DNA of 64,000 nucleotides, taken from the NCBI GenBank assembly GCA_963377175.1, contig CAUJNA010003827.1:997646-1061645 (forward strand), read 5' to 3'. The notes beneath the pieces were generated by a model, which was given only the letters and a program-made list of their open reading frames with translations, did no database searches and was not told the origin of the DNA. Positions 21,585 through 32,834 of the stretch are shown here, piece by piece (the stretch's first letter is position 1; every line of letters begins with the position of its first letter). The position numbers and the translations under genes are program-made. This stretch comes from Effrenium voratum. Its lineage: Eukaryota; Sar; Dinophyceae; Suessiales; Symbiodiniaceae.

Positions 21585-22440
21585 CAACCAACCAAGCAAC
21601 CAAACAAACAAACAAAATGAACTAAAAATCAAAACCAAACCAAACCAACCAACAAACAAACAAACAACCAAACAAAAGAAACCAACATGCCAAATCAAAC
21701 CAAACCAAACCAAACCAAACCAACCAACCAACAGCCAACCAACCAAACAAACAAACGAAATAAACTGACACGCCAAACCAAACCAAACTAAACCAAACCA
21801 AACCAGACCAAACCAAACCGAAGCAACCAACAAACAAACAACCAACCAACCAACCAACCAAACAAACAAACAAACAAACAAACAAACAAACAAACAAACA
21901 AACACACAAACAAACAAACAAACAAACAAACAAACAAACAAACAAACAAACAAACAAACAAACAACAGAAACTAACAAACCAAGCCAAACCAGACAAACC
22001 CCGACCAAAAACCAAACCAAACCGAACCAACCAAAAAACAAACAAGCAAAAGAAACTAACAAACCAAACCAAACCAAACCGAACCGAACCGAACCGAACC
22101 AACAACCAACCAACCAACCAACCAACCAACAACCAAAAAGAAACTATCAAACCAAACCAAACCAAAGCGAACCGAACCGAACCAACAACCAACCAACCAA
22201 CCAACCAACCAACCAACAAACAAACAAACAAAAGCAAAATAACAAACCAAAAAAAACCAAACCGAACCAACCAACAAACAACCAACTAATGAACAAACAA
22301 ACAAAATAAACTACCAAACCAAACCAAACCAAACCAAACCAAACCAAACCAAACCAAACCAAACCAACCCAACCAACCAACCAACCAACAAAGAAAGAAA
22401 GAAAGAAAGAAAAAAAAAAAAAAACAAGAAAGAGAACAAA
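21585..22440. repeat. Very long CAAA/CCAA/CCAAA tract
   Basis: About 850 bp of CAAA, CCAA and ACCAA units, with only isolated G or T on the plus strand. Minus-strand readings (FVCLFVCL, GWLVGWLV) are repeat artefacts. Confidence 0.95.
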
Positions 22441-22446
22441 ACAGGC

Positions 22447-22548
22447 CTTGTTGAGGTGCGCGAGTCCCAGATACTTCACCCCGGCGTCGTCCGCGTCCTT
22501 CACCGCCTGGAGCCATCCGCGGGACTGGTAACCCCAGGGCGTCTCGGT
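22447..22548 (-). CDS. CER1/WAX2-like gene, exon (i), GVKYLGLAHLNK
   Basis: Thirty-four codons in phase 0 contain VKDADDAGVKYLGLAHLNK, the conserved AD..GVKVL.LG.LNK segment of CER1/WAX2 proteins. The acceptor is TTTTAAG|ACC; the donor is AAG|GCC (GC type). A type-B repeat element begins only about 9 bp beyond the acceptor, so the splice site sits right against a mobile element. Confidence 0.88.
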
Positions 22549-22556
22549 CTTAAAAT

Positions 22557-22662
22557 GAGTCACAATCAAAACCCGGTATGAGAAGGCGGATATCCGCAGC
22601 TATTTATGGCAAGGGGATTGTCCCTTACTACCCTTCACCTACCCGGGTTTTGATTGTGGCTC
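22557..22662. mobile_element. Type-B MITE beside CER1-like exon (i)
   Basis: Inverted ends GAGTCACAATCAAAACCCGG and CCGGGTTTTGATTGTGGCTC, flanked by the 4-bp duplication AAAT. It begins 9 bp upstream (minus sense) of the exon acceptor. Confidence 0.9.
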
Positions 22663-23261
22663 AAATGGGAACACACACACACACCACAACCAAAAAAGGC
22701 TTACGCCGGCTCACGCGTACAGGGTGTTGCTTACGCGGGGCCTTGTTGCGACACAACTCTTGCTTGGGATGTAGCGGGGGGTTTTGAGAGCTGCTCAAAT
22801 AGGAACACACACACACACACCGCACAAAAAGCACGGGTCACTTGTACTAGTCTCTACAGTTGAAGCAAAAAATCAGTACCCTCAAGTCTTGTTCTCACTC
22901 CAAATGATGAGACTGCATTGCTTGGAGGTTCAATGCCGTGTCCCCTGATCAACTCGTTTGCCGGATGGGTCGGCGTCTCAGGAGTGTGTCAAGTCTACGG
23001 CTGTGCTTTACGACACACGTGCCACAGTCAAATGCCTTATGTGGCCCAGCGGTTCAATTGACAGACATCCTTACCATGGTTCTCTAAAATCTCTACCTGA
23101 GAGCTTGATAGTCCCTACCCAGCGCAAGGGGTTGTGTGATCCTGGCCACAGCCTCAGCCCAAAAGGCCGGCATGAGCAAAGATATCCCCGTCTAAACCGT
23201 GGAGAAGGGGAATGGCCATGAAGCTCAACAAACACAGGTGAGAGGGAAGGTGGGACAAGCA

Positions 23262-23360
23262 CTCACTTGCCGAGTGGATGGCCCAAAAAATGTCCAAACT
23301 TTATATTTACCACTAAAATGGTCTTCCAAAAAAGTTTAAAGTTCATGAACTCAGGAAGTA
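23262..23360. mobile_element. Type-F element
   Basis: CTCACTTGCCGAGTGGATGG to CATGAACTCAGGAAGT; same core. Confidence 0.8.
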
Positions 23361-23511
23361 ACATGTAACATGTAAGTTCAAGCACACCCAGCTGGTCCCA
23401 GTCTGCCAGTCTGAGTGGGGAAACTCTGAAGGCAGTACGTGTTCAAAACCTGTGGTTTACAGGTAGGGGCAAGCTTGCCAAGTTCACTATCCGAAGCCTT
23501 GCTTCACACAT

Positions 23512-23682
23512 GGGCCGGTTCTGATGTGCCATTGGGTAAGTGCAAGGGCACAATCGACCAAGAAGGGGCTCAATTTGTATGGTTTTCGCAGTGTTCGAAG
23601 GCAGGACGCAGGAAAAACAAAAGCAAACACTGCGAGTGTCTCCTGCGTCCAGAATCGCGTGCTGGCCAATTTCTTGGGCCCC
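23512..23682. repeat. About 170-bp dispersed repeat, copy 1
   Basis: GATGTGCCATTGGGTAAGTG to GGCCAATTTCTTGGGCC; about 85-90 percent identical to 34141-34309, same orientation. Confidence 0.82.
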
Positions 23683-23864
23683 TTACGAAGACTAACAACG
23701 AGATTCTCCCGAGTCGACCATCTACTCGGCTTTTCATTGTCACATTTCCTGGGAGCAGTTAGAAGGCATCCACGGTGCAACCAAACATCTCCGTTCCGGG
23801 ATCCTTGGCCATGGGGTTTCTGTTTCAGTACAATTGCGTGTTTGTCGACGCATGATTCATTTGC

Positions 23865-23964
23865 CCTCCCACCGGTTTCCCATGGAACCTGACAGGGGGC
23901 TCCTCAAAGATCATCTTTCTTTTGAAGGGACCCCTGTCAGGTTCCATGGGAAACCGGTGGGAGG
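23865..23964. repeat. Perfect 34-nt inverted repeat with 32-nt spacer
   Basis: Left arm 23865-23898 starts CCTCCCACCGGTTTCCCATG. The right arm 23931-23964 is its exact reverse complement (CCCCTGTCAGGTTCCATGGG at its start). Confidence 0.95.
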
Positions 23965-25614
23965 CTATATCTTAGCACTTGCTGGATTCGGCAATGACAA
24001 CAAGGGTGCCGGGAATGGAGCAACGCCAATTCTGGAAAACAATGGAGGCACGCAGACATGCGTATCCATCTGGGTGAAGTCTATAATATTTCACCAGCCT
24101 GAAATAAAGCTTGTTGGGGGGGGGCTATTCCCCACATAAACCACCAGGTCGTGAGAGGTCGTTATATTTCACCCGTATCCATGCAAAGTGTTTGTCCCGG
24201 GGGAAAACAGCTTTTTGTTCTGGCCTCGCTTGCCAGATATGTTATATGGAATTCCGGCACAATCGACGCAACAAAAAAACCAGCCTGCACGATCATGTCC
24301 GAGATCGGCTTCCTGCAGTGAAAAAACAATCAGGGCAGCAAATGCGTCTGATTCAGATGTTGGTTGTGATTGGCTAGCAACAGAACGACACTGAACTCTC
24401 AAACAGTAGGAAGTAAGAACTGTGGACTTCCAAGAAAAACTGGACTACTACGACATTCGTTGCCTAGACATCTAAGAATCCAGGAAGTCATAGATCTTAT
24501 TCCCGGTTTTCTGTTTTCAATCGTTACAACCGAGACTCGGGAACCCCCATCCAAAGCCCTCCCCACTCTCCCGAAATCTCGGGGTAAACAGATAACAGTA
24601 TCCCCCCTGGATTCCGCAGCCCTGCACGGTGATTGAACATGGTCTTGCCCCCTGTTCCTTCAGGAACCTCGCAAAGGCTGGCAACGATGGAAAGAGACTC
24701 CCGGCCCAGCCGGTTTCCTTCTGACAATATGGCAAACCAGGCAGGCGTCTTGCGAGGAGTTTGGCCGTCAGAGTTCCAGGTGTGCCGTTTTGCAGGGTAT
24801 ACTCTTTTTGGGGCCCGACTTTTTACGGAAATCCAGGTCCCCTATTTGGAAACTCATCCCTTGCTCCGCCCTCCCAGGAAACCCCGATCGGGAATCCAAA
24901 GCACCCATCATGACGGAACCTCCTCTGGGGGACTCCCATTCTTAACAACACGTTCCTCCCCCTTCCGCACGACATATCTGGCTGTGCCATGGCATGATCA
25001 TCCACTTGGCTTGCAAGATCTGTTCAGCGTGATTGCTGATTCTTTGGCTCAGGAAGTGTTGGGCGCCCAAACCTGACCGCAATCAATCTGGGCAACTCAG
25101 AATCATGTACCAACCTGGAATTCGGGCGCCACCTACAGAGAGACCTAATCAATAGCCATTGTGGGCGTGGTCACAAACCCAAACACTTTGTGACATGGGG
25201 AGTACGCCTTCCCAAGATCAGGGACACTCAAACTTGCTCAAATGTAAAATATTGAGACCCTAGCCAAGGAAACAATGGCAAAACCAGCCGACCTTTTTGC
25301 ACGCTTGTTTCTTCGTTTATGTTGGTCTCTTTGCACCCTGCAAATCAAATTGCAAATGCCAACAAAGGGTCCCAAAAGACCTTTTAACATAATTGATGTT
25401 TGGTGCTTCCACGTTTGTCTGGCGGATAGCACATTGCGCCGATCTGGCACCCCAAGTTCATGCAACAAACACGCACACCGGATTTCCCTCTCTCCCACTA
25501 ACATAGCACCTCTACTAAGGTACCTGAAGCACCACGGAAAAGCGGCCTGTGGGACTGCATGAAGTAGAAGTGCCCTGTCACCGGCAAGCACCTCGGCCAC
25601 CGAGTTCCCCCCGC

Positions 25615-25700
25615 CCATAAAACCCTAGGGCCAATGGCGCTGAGCGCCATAAAGCGCACCTTCCTCTTGGGCACATTCCCAAATTCCAATGCGCGGAACC
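25615..25700 (-). CDS. CER1/WAX2-like gene, exon (h)
   Basis: Reads KRKVRFMALSAIGPRVLW, placed where family members have the TW..PR.GFQYF segment. The acceptor TGTTTTCCAG|GG is strong. A GC donor after TTATGG ends in phase 0 and joins exon (i). A frame opening at MGGGNSVAE just downstream overlaps it in another phase and is considered intronic. Confidence 0.72.
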
Positions 25701-26119
25701 CTGGAAAACAGATGCCTCATGTACTTGAAACATCTGCGTGCAAGTAATGAACACAGTCCGCCATTCATGGTGTGCTATGGCCACTCCCTGCAAAAACTGG
25801 CCTCCCTGAAACACACACACACACACACACACAGTGTCCGCTTCTGCACATCGTTGCCAAGGATCTACCTGCAATTTTGAGAGTATACTTCCAAAAGCTG
25901 AACTAAGAATTGGATCCCCAAGTAAAACATCTATCATCAGCTCGTTCTACCCCTAGGTGCTCCCTTTAAAACCTGGCAGATCCATGCAGGGCCGTAGGAA
26001 CTCTTCCAATCCCGTGGCACTGTGCTACTCTCCCAGCGCTCCACCTGCGGCTAGTCCTACCATAGATTGGTTGGCAAAGGGAGCTAAATCATGGCATAGA
26101 AATCTCGTCCAAAGATACT

Positions 26120-26237
26120 GGGCTGCCCTCAAATTCCCCGAGAAAAAGTGACTAACTTCTCTTGGGCTAAATGGAAACTATCACTATACACTAAAAGGCT
26201 AAAAAGCTAAGGAACCGGATGGCTGGGAGCCACCAAG
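26120..26237. mobile_element. Type-D element
   Basis: GGGCTGCCCTCAAATTCCCC to GGATGGCTGGGAGCCACCAA with CTAAATGGAAACTATCACTA inside. Confidence 0.72.
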
Positions 26238-26524
26238 AAAAGACAAACAACAAAACAGAAGCCTGCTGCGCCCACGTTTGTGCCGATGGTTTGTTTGCCC
26301 ACGGGGATGAAAAACGGGGATCGTGCCTGTGCTTGTTGATGCTTCGAGATTCTGATGAAAAGATGATTGTACGTTTTCGCAGCAAACCTCAAGTACGTTG
26401 AAGATGGTACAAGCAAAAGGGCAGGAAGGATCAATCCCCCCTATTACAATCGAAACGCCTTATTAGCCAATGCCCCTCAACTTGCTGTTTGCCAATTGGG
26501 AGGATTCGCCCAACACCTACTCAC

Positions 26525-26576
26525 GTTGCTTCTCGGGGAACGGCATCGCCAGCTCCCCCCACCCGCACATACTTTG
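26525..26576 (-). CDS. CER1/WAX2-like gene, exon (g)
   Basis: A 52-nt exon reading QSMCGWGELAMPFPEKQ, with acceptor ATCAG|CAA and a strong GT donor (AAC|GTGAGT). It leaves one base (C), which with GG of exon (h) makes an arginine codon. The donor is one of the few canonical GT sites in this gene. Confidence 0.68.
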
Positions 26577-26947
26577 CTGATCCCTGTTTGGGAAAATGCA
26601 CCCGCCCTGAATAGTGTAGAACCATGCAGAAGCCCTCTTCAAGCAACTTGAGGCGCCTTTTTCCTCAAAATATGGTTTCCACTACCCCCAAACCAAAACC
26701 CCAGAATTATTGATGGCATACACCACTATAAACAGATCCTCTACAAAGAGCCTACGATAGCCTACGCACGTTTTTTTTTTTTGGGGGGGGGCTTTGCATG
26801 GGATGCCCTCTTGGAGTTTAGGTTGAACACGACTCTCCGGCGCTTGGGCAAGGTGCCACGTCGCGCACTGCGTGCCCCGGTAGTGGTATCCTTGGGCGTC
26901 AACGGGGTGCCAATGGGAGGCCCTCGGAGGGTGATGTGGCTACTGGG

Positions 26948-27063
26948 TGGTCAAAATGAGTCACCAGGAATTGGACCGCAGGTTTTAGTTTCCAGGTCTC
27001 CATTTACCAGGGCAAGCCATGTTGCGAAAAATGGCTACCCTATTTTGACCACCACACCCATAC
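26948..27063. mobile_element. Type-C MITE (inverted orientation)
   Basis: GTGGTCAAAATGAG to TATTTTGACCACCAC; core CAGGTTTTAGTTTCCAGG is the reverse complement of the common form. Confidence 0.75.
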
Positions 27064-28089
27064 AACCGAACAAGAAGCCTGCGTTTGCAAGCCGGAAGCG
27101 GCTTCTAGCCAAGAGATGCACCTCATTAGTGCTCTGCGCACCAAAAGGAACACCATCTCACGCAGAGAACTAAAGGCCTGGGATTTATGTAACTCACAGC
27201 ATGTTTCCTAAGATCAACACCCAGATCAAACAAGACCTGGGGGTTGATCACAAGGTCCTTTGCATGGGATGACCATTGGGGAAAACATCTGCAGAATCGC
27301 CAAGGTTTTCCAACAGATTTTGGGTGTCGGTCACTTCCCGCAAGTTCTAAGACCCATAAAGCCCCACCATGACTTATGACATACTGAATTCCAGTGGCAT
27401 GTGCTGAAATCTGAAAACTCTACCAGGTCTGAAGGCAAATCACACATCAAGACCATCTACGAGTACCGGGGGGGGGCCAACGGAGCTAGCCTACTGTTTT
27501 ACCGCAAGATCCATTCCCAACAGCAAGAAAGCCATTGCTACAATCTTCGGCGTGCCTGACATAAACAAACATCTTTTCGACAGTCGAAGGTCGACCTTTG
27601 GTCGACTTTTCAGTGCGCCGTTTCTGAGAGTACCCAGCAACCTATGCCAAAGCACAACAATGACATAGCAAAATAAGAGAAGTGCATTCCTCCCTTGCGA
27701 TGCTCACTTGCCCAGCATATGCAAGGTCAACCTGCTAGTTGACAAAGACAAAACGACCACTGGCAAGAAACAATGCAACAAGGCCCAGTTTCCTTTCGGT
27801 GTCCATTTCGAACACTAAAAAAAAAGGCTACCAACAACTTGCGCACGCAACACACCCAATGGCCCTTCGACATCTTCCCAATGGCCTAATCTTCCCCGTG
27901 CCTTTACCAGTTCCTGGTTCGCAAGGTGTGTTGCAACATTTTGCTGCTGCAGAACCAGTTCTGGTCCCGGCCCTGGTGCATTTCCTCTTGTTTTGCTTTT
28001 AAACAGATGCAACCGGGGCCCAAATTCTTTACACCGGTGAGCCATGCTTGCACCAGGGGCTGCATCGCCCAACCCTGTTCGCCTCTCAC

Positions 28090-28152
28090 GGCCAGCTGGG
28101 GTGCCCTGCGCTGCACGTTGGCCGTGTTCAGGAAGTAGCGGCAGAAGAGGAC
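28090..28152 (-). CDS. CER1/WAX2-like gene, exon (f)
   Basis: Twenty-one codons in phase 0 between AG|GTC and GCC|GTGAGA encode VLFCRYFLNTANVQRRAPQL. The sequence itself is weakly conserved. It is called because both splice sites are good and the phase links exons (e) and (g) without a break. Confidence 0.6.
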
Positions 28153-28495
28153 CTCTCGACGTTTTCAACTTGCCTTTAGGGGCTCCGGTTGGACAAAGAA
28201 AGCACACCTTGGGATGTGTTGAAAGTTTTTGGAGCATCTCGGATGAATGAAGCCCTGGTTGATCAGTCGAATAAGGCAACCCACCTCACGGGGATGGATT
28301 GATCACGAGTCAACTCTGAAGCAACCCCTGCAGAAGCCAGAGCTTCCGCCAAAAAGAAGAAGCGGCACAGAAGAAACCGGGCGTGCCCCTCACAAGAAAG
28401 GAATGGTCTGAGAAAGTGAAGAATTCCAGGCCCTGGTCGGGCGCGTTCTCCCCAATTCCGGGCGGGTTCACACGATTCCGAAGCCCTTCCTAGGT

Positions 28496-28597
28496 GTTCA
28501 GTGACCCTGGCGGAAAAAAGGGAACCCGTTCTGGAGGACGATTTTCAGTGGGGAAGCCAAGCAAAAGGTCGGAAAACGAATTGGTGCCACTGAAGAA
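28496..28597. mobile_element. Type-G element, diverged
   Basis: TGTTCAGTGACCCTGG to GGTGCCACTGAAGAAC; same interior order as the 12.4-kb copy. Confidence 0.7.
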
Positions 28598-29028
28598 CTT
28601 TCTCACTGCCAAAGGCACACAGGATAGCCTGCTGAATGGCAGGCGTTGCTATGACGTGGTCAGCATTGCCGCATGTTGTTCCTTGAAAGTGAACCCTGAT
28701 GCCGTACCGGTTTGATCCAAACAAAACAACATGTTAACACACATAACCACACACACACAACATGATGTAAAATTACCAAAACGGCCCAAAATTCAGGACG
28801 CAACATTTGTTTTTGGTCGGCACAAAGCAACGCCAAGATTTCAAAGAGGTGCAGGAAGTCGGCAGCCCCCCAACAATGACAACTCCTGGATGAATGACTC
28901 AAGACTGGACACCCCGAACCAAAAAATCGAAGGGCTTCCTCCCTCGGGGGAACATACCGAATCTTAAACACGGTGCTTGCCCTGTTGAGCCAAGAAATCG
29001 TCTTCAAATGCGACCCAAAATATGGGCG

Positions 29029-29135
29029 TGGGTCAAACAAAAAACACCAGGAATTGGACCGCACGTTTTAGTCCTTGTTTCCATTTACCAGGGTTGCATT
29101 TTGGGGTTACCCTATGTTTGACAACCACCCCCATA
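29029..29135. mobile_element. Type-C MITE (inverted orientation)
   Basis: GGGCGTGGGTCAAACA to GTTTGACAACCACCCCC, with CCATTTACCAGGGTTGCA inside. Confidence 0.75.
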
Positions 29136-29278
29136 CTGTGGATCAAAGGGTTTGGCAGGAAAATCTACAGGAAATGGCCCCAACCCCCCCTAAATCAGCT
29201 GTTTTCCTGCAGAAACTCCTACCCGACCCTTTATATGTTGCTGGGGGAATCGACTCCTTCCAGGCTTCGGGGTGCTGC

Positions 29279-29393
29279 GAACCGGCCGAGGACCCGCGGG
29301 CCGAGGACCCGGGCCCAGACGAAGGTGATGGGCTGAAGCGGCAGCATCCACCAGCGCTGCTGGTGCTGGTGGGAGGCCAGGAAAGGCGACAGC
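29279..29393 (-). CDS. CER1/WAX2-like gene, exon (e)
   Basis: Encodes LSPFLASHQHQQRWWMLPLQ followed by PITFVWARVLGPRVLGRF. This fits the RWW..P....L..W..G hydrophobic segment of the family, probably a membrane helix. The exon starts with one base of a split codon and ends in phase 0 at TTC|GC, joining exon (f). Confidence 0.82.
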
Positions 29394-29596
29394 CTCGGAT
29401 TTTTTTGATTTTTCTTTCTTTGTTTTATCATGTGTGGGCAGATTTTTCCTTTTCTTTGTTTCATGTGTGGGTATTGGGTTCTTTGAAGGTTGATATTTTC
29501 TTTGTTTCATGTGTGGGCATTTGGGCTCTTTGAAGATGGTGGACGTATTTTGAGCTGTAGGGTTGATTTTTTTTGCTTTTTCTTTGTTTCCTCATG

Positions 29597-29706
29597 TGGG
29601 TGTGGCAATCAAAATTAAACAGCTGGGGCAAACCGCAGGTTTTGGCCCATGTTTCCACTTGCCAGGGTTCCATTTTGGAATTCCGGTTTTTTGAGCCACA
29701 GCCATG
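29597..29706. mobile_element. Type-C MITE (inverted orientation)
   Basis: Starts GTGGGTGTGG and ends TTTTTTGAGCCACAGCC; core CCGCAGGTTTTGG. Confidence 0.75.
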
Positions 29707-30026
29707 TGTGGGCATTGGGTTCTTTGAAGATGATTGACATATTTTGAGCTGGTGTAGGGTTGGGGATGTGGTCCTTTTCTATAGGATCGGCTTGGAGCAA
29801 TCAGAGATTTGGAGCCTGGCTGAATGAGAAGTTGCTGACATTGCTCTTGCTTTGCCACACTGGATTGGCTTCGTTAATTGGCACCTGTGAAAGATAGTTG
29901 GGCTGTATAATTAGTGAAGTTTCACGGTACTGTCTCGTGGTAGAGCACGTTCTTCCCCCTTCAGGCTTGCCCATGAACCAGGCGGGAATAATCCCGTTCC
30001 ATTCTATACTAATTGATCAGTGTATT

Positions 30027-30128
30027 CCTCACTGGCTGAGTTGATGGCCCAAAAAAAGTTTTAACTTTATATTTACCACTAAAAGGGTCTTCCCCAAAAG
30101 CTTAAAGTTCATGAACTCAGGAACTGAG
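30027..30128. mobile_element. Type-F element
   Basis: CCTCACTGGCTGAGTTGATG to CATGAACTCAGGAACTGAG; same core. Confidence 0.78.
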
Positions 30129-30681
30129 ATTCTATTGATCCCAATGAACGAAATCACATTTTTGCTCCTCCAGCCTGGGATGCTTAGCATAGGTGTCCTT
30201 TTTGGAAAATAGATGGGTTTCCCTGGTAGATGATTGAACCACCAGATAAACCAGGGCAATCCTTTTTTTACGCAAAACAACCAAAAAGGACACCTGTGAT
30301 GCTTAGATTGTCCTGGTGGCGAGCTTTTTGCGGCGGATGGAGGTTTGTTTCCATTCCGCTTCTGGCTGGAAAGCCAGCCAGCCAGCACGCCTAGCCCAAA
30401 CCACTCACAGTGCCTCCAGGCAGCCCCGAACCCCTTCACGCCAAACCCGCACCTACCCTAAGCAAATCGATCTGGCTGTCGTTTTTAGGGTGCCCATGTG
30501 TGCTTGGCTTTAAGGCGAAAACCCAAAGGACACCCGTTGAACGCCATTTGGCTGGGGGGTCCGACCTGAAAAACGAGCCACCCACCTGCTCACACGCCAG
30601 GCCCCGGGCCATGGGAGATGAAGCCTTGCCACGAGTAGTGAGATTCGAAATGGCGCTGTGGAGATGGAAACCCTGAACATT

Positions 30682-30740
30682 TAATGGGTGTGGCTCAAAA
30701 CTTAAGAGCTGGGGCGTTCCGCAGATTTTGGTCTTACGAA
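30682..30740. mobile_element. Type-C MITE, truncated
   Basis: Only one end is present (GTGTGGCTCAAAACTTAAG) plus a CCGCAGATTTTGGTC core. Confidence 0.55.
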
Positions 30741-30857
30741 CGTGAGACAGTGCAAAGGAAGAGGTTGACTCATCAGGTTTGCCACAAAAGCAACGCCAGA
30801 ACCTCAAAAAGCGATCAAGCGGCCAGAAAAAGTCTAAACGGTTTGTTTACCACTAAA

Positions 30858-30958
30858 CTTGGTTGCAGTTGACCCCTCTGCAAAAAGATACACTTTTTGT
30901 GGGTTTCGTGGGAAACCCAACTTGATTTCAACCAAAAAGTCAAAGTCTAAAGATCCGT
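30858..30958. mobile_element. Type-E element
   Basis: TTGGTTGCAGTTGACCCCTC to AGTCTAAAGATCCG; nearly the 18.8-kb sequence. Confidence 0.78.
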
Positions 30959-30988
30959 TGCCCAATCTTGGTTGACGTTGGAAGGGGA

Positions 30989-31100
30989 GCAACATTTAAT
31001 TGTTAGCAGTTAAGTGGAATTGGATTTCAACCATTAAACCCTAAACCACAATCCACAATGAGCAAAATTTGGAAACAAGTGCTTCCCAACAACAACCATG
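30989..31100. repeat. Dispersed repeat pair with 60486-60567
   Basis: AGCAGTTAAGTGG, AATGAGCAAAATTTGGAAAC and TGCTTCCCAACAACAACCAT recur, shortened, at 60486-60567. Confidence 0.65.
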
Positions 31101-31210
31101 GGACAGTCAATCAAGTAAAACGTGTAAGCCCAAAACGTCAAACCTGCGTCCAGGAACTTAGGACCTGCGTTTGGGTGACTGTCAGGAACACGAAGCCACT
31201 GCCACTTTCG

Positions 31211-31372
31211 CTAGGTCCAAATTGGAGAGGTTCGGGCACCAACACTTTTTTTGTCTATTTTGGTAGGGAAACCGAATCTCCCCCAAGAAAGGGTAGGGCC
31301 GGGTACCAACATTTTTTGGTCTATTTTGGTAGGGAAACCGAATCTCCCCAAACAAAGGGTACAAGGGCCAGT
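31211..31372. mobile_element. Type-A MITE, diverged with internal duplication
   Basis: Starts CTAGGTCCAAATTGGAGAGG and contains two about 66-bp copies of the core (TGGTAGGGAAACCGAATCTC). The right end is not recognisable. Confidence 0.6.
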
Positions 31373-31683
31373 CTGTTCAGTCAAAAAGCAAACACCGTCG
31401 CACCAATTTACATAGAACCTGACGAAAAAGGATCCTGGTTTGGACCATGGTCCTTTGAAAGGGACCCGCAAGCTCAGGTTCCATTGCTATTTCGTGGGGA
31501 GGGTAAGCATTCAGTCAGTTTGCGGAAGGCAATCTCTGAGATGGACTTCACAAGGATCGTGGTCTTTGGCCCTTGGTTCTCACATGCGGCCCGGAACTCC
31601 AACCCTTCTGTAGCTGGAACTCCTTTGGGGGCACGGGAGTTTCTATCACTTCAGGGACTATGTTGGGCGACCTTGCATACACA

Positions 31684-31784
31684 TTCTTGGTTGCTGTTGA
31701 CCCCTCTGCAAAAAGTTTAACTGTTTGTGGGCTCAATGGAAAACCCTTTCTTTCCCAAAAAATTAAAGTCTAAAGATCCGCAAT
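31684..31784. mobile_element. Type-E element
   Basis: TCTTGGTTGCTGTTGACCCC to AAGTCTAAAGATCCG, with a short internal deletion. Confidence 0.76.
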
Positions 31785-32018
31785 CAAGAATTGGCTCTAT
31801 TATGCACCTCAACCGCAACGAGCCGGGTTTCCGGTGCCCTCCTTTCAACACCCCCGGCAAGGATGCCAACTCCAACACAAGATTCAGCTGACCTATGGAG
31901 TTTACTGGCCAGAAGTAGGCACGACTTTTTTCGGCCTTTCACATAATAAAGGACCTTTGTTTCCATTGCAACTATGTCCGCAAAATTACATGCTCAAACC
32001 AACACAACAGTTGAGCCA

Positions 32019-32122
32019 GTTCTTGGTTGCTGAAACTCCCCCCTGCAAGAAGTGCTTGACTTTTTGTGGGTCCAATTTGGAAAATCCGGCTTCAACCAAA
32101 AAGTTTAAGTCCAAAGATCGGT
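32019..32122. mobile_element. Type-E element, diverged
   Basis: TTCTTGGTTGCTGAAACTCC to AAGTCCAAAGATCGG. A type-C element follows within 10 bp. Confidence 0.7.
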
Positions 32123-32127
32123 TCCCA

Positions 32128-32345
32128 AATGAGTGTGCGTCAAAAACGGGGTAACCCCAAAATGACTTGCCCTGGTAAATGGAAACAAGGACTGAAACCT
32201 GCAGTCCAATTCCTGGAGATTTACTTTTTGACCCATACAAAAATAGGTACCCACAATGGAACCCTGGTAAATGGCAAGGACTAAGACCTTCGGGTGACTT
32301 AGCTTTTATCATCCAAATCGCTTGCCCTGGTGAATGGAAACAAGG
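32128..32345. mobile_element. Type-C MITE, complete copy plus two partial copies in tandem
   Basis: A complete unit (GTGTGCGTCAAAAACGGGG to CTTTTTGACCCATAC) is followed by two partial units, each with CCCTGGTAAATGG-like cores. Confidence 0.65.
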
Positions 32346-32657
32346 ACTAACACCTACCCAAAAGGGAATGTGGGAATGTACCTAGGCCCCTCAAAGAAAA
32401 CCACCAGTGGGGATGGGTTTCTAGAGGGCATTCCATGTCTCATTCCCCGCAAAACCAGGACAAAGGTGAACCAACGCTTTTGAGCCGACTGGGTCACAGG
32501 GCTCATTCTCTTATTCCCTGCAGAAAAATATGAACTTTATCTAAAGAAAAAACAACAAAAAACGCAGGAACACAACATTTATAGAAAACACTACATACAT
32601 ATATACATATGTAATATATCTTTTAATGAACAAAACCGCAAGTTTGGACAGTCGAGC

Positions 32658-32770
32658 AAAACCTCCGGCTCCCGAGCGATCCGTTTCGCTGGGGTCCGGG
32701 GCATGGAGTACAGGCCATGGCCATGGCCCAAGAAGACGACGTCCAGCTGCCGAGGCTTCTGAGACAAGAC
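32658..32770 (-). CDS. CER1/WAX2-like gene, exon (d)
   Basis: Reads QLDVVFLGHGHGLYSMPRTP, matching the VV.LTHGT..S region that follows the hydroxylase domain in CER1-like proteins. The acceptor is preceded by GGATTTTTGTGCAG. Two donors are possible: GAG|GT at 32663 or TT|GC at 32658. The GC site is preferred because it leaves two bases that join in frame to exon (e), giving EVLLSPFLAS. Confidence 0.8.
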
Positions 32771-32834
32771 CTGCACAAAAATCCCAGCCAGCCGAAAACC
32801 CTTTCGCAGTCCTTCCCCCTTCATGTTTCCTTAA

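Larger units (their letters stand above)
19932..22446 (-). other. CER1-like intron (i)-(j)
   Basis: Two type-A elements, the TG-rich microsatellite, related words CCATGGCCTCATTTCC (21028) and CCATGGTCCACAGAATG (21328), and the long CAAA/CCAA tract. Confidence 0.6.
22549..25614 (-). other. CER1-like intron (h)-(i)
   Basis: Type-B and type-F elements, the 170-bp repeat and the perfect inverted repeat. A GATTTCA..CAGCCTGAAAT word near 24090 also occurs near 5695. No exon found. Confidence 0.55.

Noticed and set aside
20865..22569. Large minus-strand frames with FVCLFVCL and GWLVGWLV
   Set aside because: Read through the CAAA/CCAA tract; no conserved feature.
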